From NCBI GenBank assembly GCA_963383645.1, contig OY726557.1, positions 152,008,360 to 152,072,359 on the forward strand: a DNA stretch of 64,000 nt, in the 5' to 3' direction. Below, piece by piece: positions 14,621 through 26,690 of the stretch (position 1 is the stretch's first letter; each line of letters starts with the position of its first letter). Below the pieces are notes generated by a model that saw nothing but the letters and a program-made list of their open reading frames with translations, had not been told where the DNA came from and made no database searches. Origin of the DNA: Muscardinus avellanarius. Lineage: Eukaryota; Chordata; Mammalia; Rodentia; Gliridae. The position numbers were made by a program, and so were the translations under genes.

Positions 14621-15268
14621 TTTTACCTTCTCTGACAAAATAAGGCCTATCTGATCTCCAGCCTCCTGACTGGGCTTCCTTTCTAGGCATCACAGCCACA
14701 GATGTGCCAACATTCTTCTTTTGTAGTCAGAACTCAAAGGAGACCTGTAGGGTAAGGAAAATCCTGGGCCATAAACCCTTGTAAGATTAGGGAGTGCATG
14801 GTGATGAATCTTCAAGGATCAGTACCCAGGCAGGAAGGGCTGCAGTGGGAGGCAGCGTGTCAGGGTGAGACCTGTGCATGAATTCTAGGACTCTGCCTCA
14901 TCCATGTGTTCTCCTGGGCTGAGAACAAAGCAGCTAGAAGGCAAAATGAAAATAACCCCTGGTCTTCCAAGGCAGTCAGTGTTGAGGGTTGTTAAAAATC
15001 GGCACAATATCTGTTCAGAGAAAATTTATTTGGGTTTTCTATGGGATGCCAGGTGAATCTAGGCTGTGTTAAAAAGTGGTACAAACAAAGGAAACTTATG
15101 AAGTGAAAAAGAATCCTCTAGTAGAGCTACAAAGTCAGTTACACACTAGAGAGTTAGCACAGTGTTTGGGAGAATAACAGAGGGAATCCACAAAGCTCAG
15201 CCTTAGGCCACACTTCGTCTTCAGCCTGTTTTTGTTTCGACTAAAAGAAGAAAGTTTTTGTTGTGTGC

Positions 15269-15270
<2 letters not shown>

Positions 15271-15310
<40 letters not shown>
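15271..15310. repeat. (GT)n microsatellite
   Basis: About 20 GT units in TRPC6 intron 10, preceded by TTGTTGTGTGCGA. No adjoining SINE was recognised. Confidence 0.97.
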
Positions 15311-15311
<1 letters not shown>

Positions 15312-16139
15312 GCTTTGTTTTACATTTTAAAGGTCTCTGAAGGGGAAAAGAGGAAATAAGAATATGTGACAGAGATGGTGTATGACCCACACACAACCAA
15401 AAAATGTAAATGGATATATCTGAAAAATATAATTTGAAATAAGTGAATTCATGTGTGGAAGAAACAGTAACAGTAATGGGGAAGTCATAATGTCAGAATA
15501 AATTTAGATGTCAGCATTAGTTGTGTAATTAATATTAATTATTATTAATTAATTGCATAACGGCAACAAATTAGGCTTGGTTGTGTATGTTTGGCAGCAA
15601 CACACCTATTTTTATACACACACAGCACACACACAGTCATCTTGATTTTCCCACCAGTTTTTAGCTAAATACTTGGACAATTTACACGGCCTTCTCAGGT
15701 CTGGTTTTCTTTCCTTGTAGTTACTACAGCCTAAGAGGATGACTAGAAGCACATGAAATATGATACCTATCAAGGCCCATGGTAGAAAGCATATTTTGCT
15801 AATTCAATACTAGTGTCCCTGTCATTCATTTTCTTTGGTAAAATCACACTGTTGATGGTATTTTAAGTGTAACAATCTGAGTTGTCACTAAAGGTTCTTG
15901 TTCTTAGCTAGTTTAGAAAAAATAGCCAGAAATGCACTACTGCAAGCTTAAGCAAAGTTTTTCTTTTTTTTTTTACAAGGTAGAAAGAGGGGACAAAATA
16001 ACCAGAGCACTAAGTCAGAGGTGACACAGTGGGGTACCTTGAAAGTTAGACAACGATGTTTCTGAAAACAGAAAAATTTGTATAAGAATTCATTATCTCC
16101 TTTTTCCCATCCTGTTTAGCCAATTAGTCTTTTCTCACC

Positions 16140-16166
16140 AAAAAAAAAAAAAAAAAAAAAAAAAAA
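16140..16166. repeat. Poly(A) run of about 26
   Basis: An uninterrupted A run after TTTTCTCACC, with no recognisable SINE or L1 body immediately upstream. It could be the tail of an unidentified retroposon or a plain homopolymer. Confidence 0.9.
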
Positions 16167-16553
16167 GGTACTGGCCCATTCATTATCTCTGCAGTGTGAG
16201 TCTTTTCTGTTAGATGTCTTTGTACATCCTCACAGGGACAGGCAGGTCTGACATCACTGATCAAAATGTGTTACTTAGTTGGCAAGCTCTGGGGGCTGTA
16301 TGGTAGAAGCCCTCTTTGTTCGTTAAGTTTAAAGCAGGTATTGTCCACTCATGTCCTTGGTGAGTTCTCAGCTTTTCCTAACTTTTATCTGCTAGAAGTT
16401 ACTTATTATCTTGAAAACTTTTTTTATAATAAAGAAAAGAAAGACATAAGAATATCATTTTTTAAAGTATAGATGTTTGGGGACAATAACTATTTTTGTT
16501 ATTACTGATTAATATTGGGTTAATATAACTTGATTTTTTTAACTTTTAACTTT

Positions 16554-16613
16554 AGTCTAACCTGTTGTGAGAGTCTATATAATAGTCTAACCTGTTGTGA
16601 GAGTCTATATAAT
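16554..16613. repeat. Exact 30-bp tandem duplication
   Basis: Two identical 30-base units, 16554-16583 and 16584-16613, each beginning AGTCTAACCTG and ending GTCTATATAAT. Perfect identity suggests a recent slippage or repair event. Confidence 0.95.
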
Positions 16614-19439
16614 TCTGTTTCTAAGTGTAGATGTCTGTGTTTAACATTCAGTATTCAACTGGGCTAACAGTCAACTCTTAGCTGACTTTGGCAACAGCTC
16701 TTGGCTAACAGCTTAGAGGCAGAGAAAAGGATGTTATTGTTCTAAGTGTGAAAGCTTGTTCATATTAGCAATTGATACTGCCCTTTTTAGCAGTCAGTAC
16801 CAGCTCAATCCCCATCATTAACCAATCCCCAGACTGAGAAGAGACAAGTTAACAGTGCGGGTGTGGACTTCTGGACAGCACAGCCCAGATCCGCATTCAG
16901 TTCTAATCCTTGACATTGTCACATTGCTGGTATCCACAAGTATCTGTGAAAAGGAGTGCCTGGATGGATAGGACAGACAGGTGGACGGAGGATGAAGGGG
17001 GGACATGTTATCGAAGAATGTGAATAGCTCGTCTCCAACATGTTTTCAACTCAAAATATTTTATAATTTGATAAATTAATAACTTCTGTTACTTATGCAA
17101 GTTAAATTATCTGCATATATTATGTAAGAAAACAGGATCCAGGTGAAATTCTATAACAAATTTTCAAAAGCTTTTCTAGTAGGTGAATATCTTTAGACTT
17201 GAATTCAACTATCCCTGGTGACATATTGCTTGATCCTAATCACTTATGACAGAGATATCATAAATATACCACTAATAATAGTTTAAGAAAGTATAAGAAT
17301 TGTGAATGATAGAGTCCACCTTAGAAGTTTAACTTCACTCATAGGGGGCAAAGAAGCAATGAAGTTTTAACTGATCATATTATTTAGTCCTACTTCTACC
17401 CATGAGAGTTGAGTTTTAATTGGAAACATGGTCCACTGTGTGTTCTTATAAATAAGAGGTTGCAACATATTAGCCTCAGTAATAGGAGCATCTCTGTGAA
17501 GACTGAATACCCATAAATAGCCCATATAATTTGGGATTGGTATATATAGGCAACTGACTTTTTAAATTTATTTTTAATGTGGAAAACATAGAGGCATCCA
17601 CAATTTTAACCACTTTTATGTATATAATTCAGTGGCATGAAGTACATCCACAGTGCAGAAATTGATTCCTAATTGGATAATCCAAGGAAATGTCTTTTTC
17701 CCTTTCTACCTACATTCCATTTATGATCCACAAAAATGTCAAATGCAACAAAATGCTTCATAATTTTGTAGAAGGCATTTCAATTGACTATTTATATGTT
17801 TATATATTATATATATTATATACTATATCTATATTATATTACACATAATGAATTCATATGAACATAAGAAATTCAGTGTTCTTGGTAAATATTTTCTTTT
17901 TTATGTTTTTTAAAAAATTTTTTATTGGTGCATTATATTCATGCATCATATTGGGGTAAAAAGCTTGTATGTACATACATGTACACATCACCGATTTAAT
18001 CCCTACCCAATTCCCACCCCATTCCCTCCCCATCCCTTTGTCCCTTGCTTGGCTTAGTGGTTGACTTCAATATGTTTAAGTACATTGTGTGTTTTAGAGA
18101 ATTTCCTTCTCCCCACCTCCCATCCCCTCATTTAGATTGTCTTGTTTGCTCCTCTATAGGATTTTCTTTTACAAGAGTTCCTCCTATGACCCATTTCTCC
18201 TTAGTGTTCACATATTAGGGAAAGCATCTGATTTCTTATTTTTTGTGACTGACTAATCTCACTTAGCATAATGTCCTCCAGTTCCATCCACTTCCCTGAA
18301 AATGATGTAATTAAGTTATTTTATGGCTGAGAAAAATTCCATGTGTACATATCCCACAGTGTTGTAATTCATTCATCTGTTGATGGACATCTTGGCTGGT
18401 CCCATAGTTTGGTTATGGTGAATTGTGCAGCTATGAACATAGATACACATGCATTAGTTTGGTAGTTTGGTTTCTTTTCTTTGGGGTAGATACCCAGGAG
18501 TGGTATTGCTGGATCACATGGTAGAATTGTTCCCATTCTTCTGAGGATCCTCCATACTGTTTTCCAAAGTGGTTGCACTAATTTGCAATCTCACCAACAA
18601 TGTGTTAAGAGTTCCCACTTCTCCACATCCTCACTGGCATTTGTTGTTGTTTGTGTTTTGAATAATTGCCATTCTAGTTAGAGTTAGGTGGAATCTCAGG
18701 GTGGTTTTGATTTACATCTTGCTGATTGCTAATGATATTGAGCATTTTTTCATGCATTTATTGGCCATTTGAATTTCTTCTTTTGTGAAGTGTCTTTTTA
18801 GTTCATTGGCCCATTTTTTTGATTGGGCTCCTGAGTTTCTTGAGTTCTCTGTATATTCTAGATATTAGTCCTCTATTGGAGAAGTAGTTGGCAAAAATCT
18901 TCTCCCATTCTGTTGGCTCTCTGTTGAGGTTCTTTTGATCTGAGGAATCTTTACTGACTTTTTGTCTAGAAGATTGTCTAATGGTGTGAGAGGAGTGTTA
19001 AAGTCTCCCAGTATTATTGTATTGGGATTTATGTGTGACTTAATTTCACAAAGAGTTTGTTTTATTTAGGTAGCTGCACCTATGTTTGGAGCATAAATGT
19101 TGACTATCGTTTTTTCCTCTTGTTAAATTGTTTCTTTTGCCAGTAAAAAAATGACCTTCTTTGTCTCTTCTAATAAGCTTGGGCTTGAAGTCTAACTTGT
19201 CTGATATCATTGTTGCTACTTCTGCTTGTCTTCAAGTTCTATTGGCATGGATTACTTGTTCTAGCCCTTTATCTTAAGTTTGTTATTATCTTTGCTTATA
19301 AAGTGTGTTTCTTACAAACAGCAGATAAATGTATTCTGGCTTTTAATGTATTTTGCCATCTTTATGTTTTTTTTATTGAGAAGTTGAGGATATTTACATT
19401 CAGTGTGATTGAGAGATGATTCTTATTTCCTAACATATT

Positions 19440-20300
19440 GAATTTAACTTCTGTTTGAGGTAGTGTTTATTTTTCTTTGCTTAGTAGTTTGCTGGATGGA
19501 AATTCTTGTTTCTCTGGCTCTGGCATATATTATTTATTTCTTCTTTGCAGTTAATCTCTTTGAGTATTTTCTCTAGTGCTGGTTTGGAAGACATAAATTC
19601 CTTTAACTTCTATTTGTTGTGGAAGATTTTTATTTCCCCGTCTAATTTGAGAGGTAGTTTTTTGGGTAGAAAATTTTTGGCTGGTAGTTGTTTTCTTTCA
19701 GAGTTTGGAATATGCTACTCTGGGCCCTTCTGGCTTTTTGACTTGGTTTGAGAAGTCTGGAATGATTCTAATTGGTTTGCCTCTGAATGTCACTTGGTCT
19801 TTTGTTTTTGTTGCCTTTAAGATTCTCTCCTTGGCTTCTACATTGGTCATTTTGACTAATATGTGGCATGGGGAACCTTTTCTCTGATCTTGTCTAGAGG
19901 GGGTTCTACAAGTTCCCTGTACCTGTGTATCAACCTCTTGCTCTATGTTTGGAAATTTTTCAGATATTACTTCTTGAAAAGATTGTTGATCCCTTTGGTT
20001 TCACCTTCTTTTCCCTCTTCTATGCCAAATATTCTTAGGTTAGCTCTTTTAAAATGGGCCCATATTTCTTAGTGTCCAATTCATGCTGTCAAATTTTTTT
20101 TTAAAGTTATATAGTATGTGTTCGTTTTGGAGTGGTCATCTTCTAAGAGCAAGATTCTATTATTCATGTGATCTAGTCAATTATTTACAGTTTGAATTGA
20201 TGCCTTCACTTCAATGAGTGCATCCTTTGTTTCTTTCAGACTCTCTCTAATTTTTTTTCAAAATTCCTTATTATCTCTACAGTTATATTCCTGATTTGAC
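19440..20300 (-). pseudogene. Decayed L1 ORF1
   Basis: Conceptual - strand translation gives pieces with ORF1p hallmarks: EIWAHFKRANLRIFGIEEGK around 20065-20005, PHILVKMTNVEAKERILKAT and DQVTFRGKPIRIIPDFSNQV near 19870-19740, then a C-terminal ALEKILKE-like stretch near 19560. Stops and frameshifts interrupt it. ORF1p is the RNA-binding trimeric chaperone of L1; this copy cannot make it. Borders are approximate. Confidence 0.75.
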
Positions 20301-20879
20301 CTTCTGGAGATCCCTGCAAATCTGTGTTGTCGGGTTCTGTTATTGTGGTATTGTGGAAGCTCATTGCTTCCTTGTTATTCCTCCTTCTCATGATTTCAGA
20401 AGTTTGTACCTGTTGCTTTTGATATATTTCTCTCAGTCTCTAGGTGTCAGCTGGTATATCCAAGGGAAAGTTGTATTATATTCAATATTGAAAGCTGAGT
20501 GAGAAGGGAAATGAAGTTGTAAATGCAAGAATATGGTAGAGCCACAGATAGGATCAAATAGAATGAAAGTATGGGTTTGGTAAGGTAGTATATAGTAGAG
20601 ATAAGAGATAGTGAATATGTAGTGGTATTCTATTAACAAATGTAGAGTTTTAGTGTAGTGATATGAAGTGGATTTAATACAAGACACAGAGGAGAAGAAA
20701 GGAAAAAAGAAAAAAAGTAAAGCGATGGAGAGATGAGAGTAGGTAAGTACAAGAGAAGAATCTTGAGAGAGTGTAAAAAAAAACAGGTATACACACAAAA
20801 AAAACAGAAAACCAAAACAACACCACCAACAAATCAATACAACTCTACAAATATATAAATACTCTACAGACTGGGCCTC

Positions 20880-22235
20880 TGCAGTCTCACTCTGTGCAGA
20901 CACTGAGTGTCACCAGCACCTTTCCTGCTTCACACCTAGTTCTCTGAGTCTTTGTCAGTCTATGCAGATGGCCGGTATCAATGGGGCTGGATCTAGTGTT
21001 AAGTGCAGTTCACCTTCCGTGCTTTTCACAGATATGGAGTCTCAGTCTCTTCTTGCTTCCATAAGTGGCGTATTCCTCTGAGACCAAACTCAATGTAAGA
21101 GTCCTTGTTTTCCACAGCTAGACTGATCCAGTCTGACTTCTCCCCATTAATCATGATTGGGTAGTCTGTGGTGATCCTGGAGATCCTACTAGTTGGGTCT
21201 AGTGTAGGTCTCTCCCCACACTTTCCACTGATGCAGAGCCTGAGTCTTTCTGAGCCTTTGCTATATCCAACAGCAGACTCTAGCCCCACTTTTAGGTTGA
21301 ACCACAAAGCTCAGACCCAGGGCATTTATCAAAGCTGTGTGAGTCCCTGGGGGTGCGATACTGGAAGTTCTCCTGCGGGTGAACTTAAGGTGTTGAGATG
21401 ATAGCTTCACTTAAGGTGTTGCTCTGCATGGGTTTAGATCTCTGGCAGGCATGGTAAGTTTTGCCATCACTGCTGTAAGTTGTAGACTCAGTTCCTACCT
21501 TTGCTGGGTTAAACCGCAAAGTCTCAGACCCAGGGCTTTTATTACAGCTGAGTGAGTCCCTGGGTATGCCATGCTGGGCATTTTCCCGTGGGAACTGTGG
21601 CTTCACGTATGGTATTTTGGGGTACTGGTCTGGATCTCTGGAGGGCATGGTGAGCTTGGTCTCCACTGCTACAAGTTGTAGCCAATGTTTATGCAGGAGA
21701 AACAGATGACCCACAATTCCAATGATCTGCAGCTCCCCACTTCAGGTCCCTGGTTGCCCTCCTGTTCATCTCTGGAGTCAGGTGCATCAAGACAAGATGG
21801 CGCAAGTATGGCGCCCAAGGCCTCAAGGCAGGCAGTTTCCCCTCTAGTGCTCTGGATCCCTGGAGGGCACAGCGAGCTCAGCTGCCACTGCTGGGAGCTG
21901 CAGCCAGTGTTTGCACAGGAAGAACTGATGGCCTACAACTCAGATGATCTGCAGCTGCTCACTTCAGGCTTAGCTGTTTTCCTGTTTGTCTCTGGAGTCG
22001 GGTTAAGTCGGTGCAGTGAAGCAAGATGGTGCCATTGTGGTGCCCGCTGCTGCAAGGCAGACAGGTTTCTTTTCTATTCTGTGATCAGTCTTCAAGTCTT
22101 TTTTTTCCCCCAGTCTTGTGTCTTTCATGTTATTCCTCTATTGTTAGTATTTTCTGGCTTTGAAGAATGCTGTTTCCAAGGCCATAGAGATCAGGTGTTG
22201 GCAGGACTGGTATGTGCTGCTTCCCTAGGTCACCA
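20880..22235 (-). repeat. Tandem monomers of the L1 5' region, about 200-220 bp each
   Basis: Recurring blocks lie in register: GATCTCTGGCAGGCATGG (21437), GATCTCTGGAGGGCATGG (21632) and GATCCCTGGAGGGCACAG (21854), i.e. spacings of about 195 and 222. CAGACCCAGGGC is at about 21312 and 21528. GCCAATGTTTATGCAGGA and GCCAGTGTTTGCACAGGA are at 21681 and 21903. CAAGATGG occurs near 21793 and 22022. A more diverged pair starts GGATCTAGTG and GGTCTAGTG (about 20992 and 21196). I count about five units. AAGATGGC-like elements resemble YY1 sites. Confidence 0.75.
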
Positions 22236-22287
22236 TCTTCCCAGAAGTCTGAAACTTAAATATTTTTAATCTTCTGCAAATTGTTTA

Positions 22288-22496
22288 TCTTTTGTTATTG
22301 ATATTTTTGGTAATGGAAATAGAACCCAGGGGCATTTTATCTCTGAGCTACAACCCAATCCTTTTTTTAAAAAAAATTGAGACAAAATCTCACTAAGTTT
22401 TTGAAGGTCTATGTTGCTGAGGTTGTCCTAGAACCTGCAATCCTCCTCTCTTTGCTCCCAAGCATTGGATTAGAGGTGTGCACCACCATTTCAGGC
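22288..22496 (-). mobile_element. B1-dID SINE, antisense, old
   Basis: TTTTTGGTAATGGAAATAGA then CCCAGGGGCATTTTATCTCT, ATCTCACTAAGTTTTTGAAG, ending GTGCACCACCATTTCAGGC. It lies about 20 bases beyond the 5' target duplication of the L1. Confidence 0.85.
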
Positions 22497-25251
22497 TTCC
22501 CAATAGTACATATTTTTAATCCAAGATTTGAAAAATCTCCAAAAAACTACTAAGTCTGTGATATCTGACCCAGCTGTGGAGCTTGGAGTAAAGTATTAAC
22601 TCAGTTAATGTCAGTTTACTAGTCTAAAGAACTTTTTACTTAGTGGAATATTGTTACCGCATGGAGATGAATATTCAGGTCTTCTTTCAAGAGAGTCTGC
22701 TGCAAGGTCAAGGTTGCTGCCTGGCGCATGACCTTTGGGATTCCTTACACATTCTTTCAGGCTTTTCCTTAGTTCCTGGAGGCTTTTTTTCTTTCCATGA
22801 CAGGACTCCCCTTGTGCCAAAGCTCCCCACCTAGCTGACTTTCTCAGACAATCTTCCTTCCTCGCCCTCTTTCAAAGGTAAGCTGACCCACTCAGTCTAG
22901 AGCTTTCTCTGCCTTCTTATTTTCCATAGGTATAATTCTGAATCCATCTTATATTGCTATTCTGTCTTGGCATTTGATTCCTGGGGGTGTGAGTCAACAC
23001 AAGTATCTATTTTCTTTTGCCATTTCAGCTTGTGGACACATTCCACAGTTCATTCAAACTTGATACATTAACTCTATTCTAATGAATAATGTTTTCAAGA
23101 TAACAATTTACATTTCAGAACATTTTTGCCCAATATTACCGAAATGAGCTCCTATTAGAGTATGTTTGGCACTAAAATGTACCAAGAAAAACTCATGATA
23201 TCTTCTTCTTTACCCAGTTCACATCACTTTTGCTTATTGTTTTCATAAAGTCAACATCTAAGATGGCACAGCAAGTTTCTGTTTCATGTGAGCTTTCTCT
23301 CCGACCACTTGAAGGTTAAAATGTTTAGTTAGTTGCACAAGTGCAGCCTGAACATCTGTTCCAGGTACATCCCAGAAATCTGTCAGATGAGCCCTGCAGA
23401 AACATGTCGGGAAATGAGGCAATCAGGCTATTCATTACCGTCCATCACATCCTTCACCTCTAATGGTCTCTGACCTTGCTGGTTGCTGGCATTAGCTTTT
23501 CAGATGTACAGTATGATATGAGAGCCTAAACACAAGTCGCTCTCTGCCGTCCCAGAAAGCATGCCTGAAAGTGCTGAATAACTTCTTGGGTAACTGCCCT
23601 TTCAGCTTCATAACAGATCACTCTGAAGTTATTGGTTTTAGAGCAGGATTTTATGCCCTGCTGAGTAGGTCTATTTTGCACTGGGTTGAATGAGAATTCT
23701 TTTGTTGGTTAAATGTACAGGAATTATAGCTTTAAGCCATTATTTTAAGCAAAGTCTGTTTTTCTAAATTATCTGATAAAACAATAACATAAAGTAGTGG
23801 TTCCAACTGCACCTATTTCACCAGGGCCACTGCTCTGTGTGATTTTGTGTAAATTCCCAGTACGCTTCTCCAGAACTGTTGAGTTAAAATCTGACAGTGG
23901 GTCCTGAAAATGTGTATTTTAATAAGAACTTAGGAGGAGATCATAATGCTAATATAGGTGTGGGAATCACTGAATAGTTCACTCCCTGGATGACTTAGTC
24001 ATGAGCTTGGGCACATCAGGAAAATGTTGTACTTGGCAAAGTATCTCCAATATACATTGACTAGATTAAAGCTGGCTATGAAATAGACTCAAATCCGCAT
24101 GGTAGATACAATGCTTACAGCGTTTTGTGTATTCTATACACTTTATTGTGTTTCTTCTCATTAGCTAGAAGGTAGGTAATATTTTTTTGTTCTATACATA
24201 AGAAACCTGAGCATATAGAGGGGAAATGATTTGTCCAAAATCTCATTTCAGACAAGTGACTGATCCAGAAATCAAAAGAGTATTTATTTGATTCCAAAGC
24301 AAGAGGTTATAATCACTGTACAGCACAGTTCTGTATCATGGGTGACATGCCACAGAAGGCATTCCCTGCTGACTGAATACAGCGCCTGAAACTTTTGGTT
24401 CATTACTTTGATTCTGGCTTCAGGCCACGTAATACCTGTGGGAAACTGGCAATTTCCAGAACTGTTTCTATGTCTAGCAATATAAGAACCACCAAAGACA
24501 GGAGAATATTTGTTCCTCTTACTGGGTAACAAAAGAGCTATCTTGTGTTCCTTACTCTGATCCCACAATACACCTACAAGATGCGAAATGCTGATATGAA
24601 GCCCATGATTAGAAAATGAAGAAAAAGCACAGAGAATGCAAGAAACACGCTTGAAGATATAAAGAAAGGAATAGACACTGCCTCATTCAGAATCGACAAG
24701 AGTATGGATTTACATGTTAGTCAGGACAAAGCTCGCATCCTGTCTTCCTGCTTTTGATCAACCGGCTCTTGGCTGTCTGCCTCTGTGCATTTGACATGTT
24801 GGCAGGCTCTACAGATAACCGATTCTCTAAGTTGTTTAAATATTTTTCATATAATAGGTTGAATCCCTTGTATATGCAAGGGTGTTACCGACATGACTTC
24901 AGATTTTAAACTCTTTGTAGCTGTACATGGAGACAATTATGTTAGGGTTTTCTGCCACCAAGTGGTAATAATGCTTCTTTGCACATTGGATAAAATTTCT
25001 TCTTTTTTTTTTAACTATTTCTCTGCATTATTCAGTTTTTTAGTAAGGAGTTTTTGAATGTGTCTGATGGATTAGAAACTCTATCGTATATTACACATTT
25101 TTGCTGAAAAACATGTTAAATTTACATCCAACACTTGATACTTTAGGCTGAAAGCAGAATCAGTTACACACAAAAATGATTGACATTAATTAACTCTATT
25201 AGTGTTTACTAGTCAGGTGATTTTACCCATCACTCATTTCCCCAAAGTTCG

Positions 25252-25252
<1 letters not shown>
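22497..25252 (+). other. TRPC6: TRPC6 intron 10, repeat-free block
   Basis: About 2.75 kb in which I recognise no SINE, L1, LTR or microsatellite. This is unusual for this window and could mark old conserved or constrained non-coding sequence. No open frame has recognisable coding character and there is no splice-bounded TRPC6 segment in it. Confidence 0.6.
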
Positions 25253-25306
<54 letters not shown>

Positions 25307-25363
25307 TCTCTCTCTTCTCTCTCTTCTCTCTCTTCTCTCTCTTCTCTCTCCTCTCTCTCCTCT

Positions 25364-25410
<47 letters not shown>
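25253..25410. repeat. (TC)n / TCTCTCTTC compound microsatellite
   Basis: A pyrimidine tract of about 158 bases: pure TC ends and a middle made of a repeated TCTCTCTTC-like unit. It abuts the tail end of an antisense B1-dID (25411-25605), so it probably expanded from that SINE's A/GA-rich tail. Leucine/serine-rich frames here are artefacts. Confidence 0.95.
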
Positions 25411-25412
<2 letters not shown>

Positions 25413-25605
25413 TACTGGGGGTGGAACCCAGGGGCTTTCTACCTTCAGGCTATACTCCCAGACCTATTTTATATTTTTTGGAAACAGGGTCTCATTAAGT
25501 TGCTGAAAGCCTCACTAAGTAGCTGAGGCTGGCTTCAAACCTGCATGATCCTCCTTTCTCAGCCTCCCAAGTGCTGGGATTACAAGCATGTGCCACCACA
25601 CGTGG
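25411..25605 (-). mobile_element. B1-dID SINE, antisense
   Basis: ATTACTGGGGGTGGAACCCA, CCCAGACCTATTTTATATTT, TTGGAAACAGGGTCTCATTA, ending CCACCACACGTGGCC. Linker type TTTCCAAAAAATATAAAAT. Confidence 0.93.
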
Positions 25606-26690
25606 CCCAAAGGTACATTTGATTTGAAGAAATTTGGGGTTGTCACAAGAGCAGGGATTTGCTATGGGAATCTAGTGGTTAGAGGCCAGGGACGTTGCTA
25701 ACATTCTGCAATATACAGAACACCTCCCACTCTAAAGAACTCCCCACCCCAAGGTGTCCACAGCAAGGCAACGGAGAGACCCTACACTGTGCTCACTGAG
25801 TGTGCAGAGAAGAGCAGAGCATGTTGCTGAAACTGTATGCAAACACACTCTAGTTCTGGTTATTGATACCTCAACATCAACACTCTAGAAAATCATTCAC
25901 ATACTCAAATGAGCAGAATATGTCATTTTCTGCTTTTCCTGGCTTTGTAAACTCTTTTGTGTGGTAAAAATCTGTTCAAGTTTGTAAGACATCTGCTGCA
26001 TGCCTTAAAACCAGTTCCCCAAGTTTCAAATGTATTTTTACTACGTAGTTAAGCTGCAAGCAAAAGATTCATGAACCCAGACAGTATAACTCTTGCATAG
26101 CAAAGTGTCCAGAAAACAAAATTCATTAGCGACAAAAAAGACATTTTCTTCATTCATTTTACCAATCAATAATCTTTTAGTATTGGCATTAGGCATACTG
26201 GGATTCCACAGAACCTGGAGAACGTAGAGTGTAAACATGTAACTGAACCAATGAATAATTGCTAATTTTGACTTAGCAAGGAAAAAAAGGCCTAGCTTGC
26301 TCAAGAGCTATTTCCACAAAGTAGGCCAGGAAAGCTGCTCTGAGTAGCTTATATATGAAACTAAAATCCAAAGGATGAGACAGAGCAAGCTGGCCATCCC
26401 ACAGCTCAGAAAAGAATGTTTCAGGAATTGGGAATGGAAAACACAAAAGCCTCTAATTAGAAAAAGGCAAATGAAAGGAGATCTGCATGAGCATAAAATA
26501 TGAGGTTTGAGTTAAAAAGAAAAGATGGTCTCAATAGGTTTGGTGTGTCGTAAAACTGTCTTAAATTGGGGGAAAGGGTTGAAACATTCAAGTATTAAGA
26601 CCCACAAATTTGTCTCCAAAATATCTCAAAGAAGCACAATTTTTTTATTTTCCTGTTTCCACAACACTTTAACAATCTACTACTTTTTCT

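Larger units (their letters stand above)
13518..17885 (+). other. TRPC6: TRPC6 intron 10, 5' part
   Basis: First 4.4 kb of the 15-kb intron 10. It contains a probable L1 3' scrap (14505-14620), a GT microsatellite (15271-15310), a 26-base A run (16140-16166), an exact 30-bp tandem duplication (16554-16613) and an AT-rich patch (about 17800-17850). The rest looks like unique intron without gene signals. Confidence 0.8.
17896..22256 (-). mobile_element. L1 retrotransposon, 5' end present, RT region deleted
   Basis: Antisense L1 flanked by TAAATATTTT at 17886-17895 and 22257-22266, a probable target duplication. In the L1 sense direction (high to low coordinate): a tandem-monomer 5' region (about 22256-20880); decayed ORF1 with the NLRIFGIEEGKE motif (about 20050) and an RNA-binding/C-terminal domain (MPHILVKMTNVEAKERILKA, near 19870-19800); the start of the ORF2 endonuclease, including a DFNTPL-like motif near 19000; then an abrupt jump near 18960 to the distal ORF2 segment (RIYRELK-type, 18830-18960) and the ORF2 C-terminal part ([15 protein letters not shown], 18578-18500); then the 3' UTR. 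Most of the reverse transcriptase is missing. All frames carry stops, so the copy is dead. It lies in TRPC6 intron 10. Confidence 0.9.

Noticed and set aside
20880..22235. CRISPR-like array
   Set aside because: Units are about 200 bp, degenerate and without short identical repeats; they belong to an L1 5' region in a mammalian genome.
21685..22269. 194-codon + strand open frame
   Set aside because: It runs antisense across L1 5' monomers, its repeats mirror the monomers, and it matches no family I know.
25202..25498. Leu/Ser-rich open frame
   Set aside because: It is a product of the TC microsatellite and the adjoining antisense SINE.
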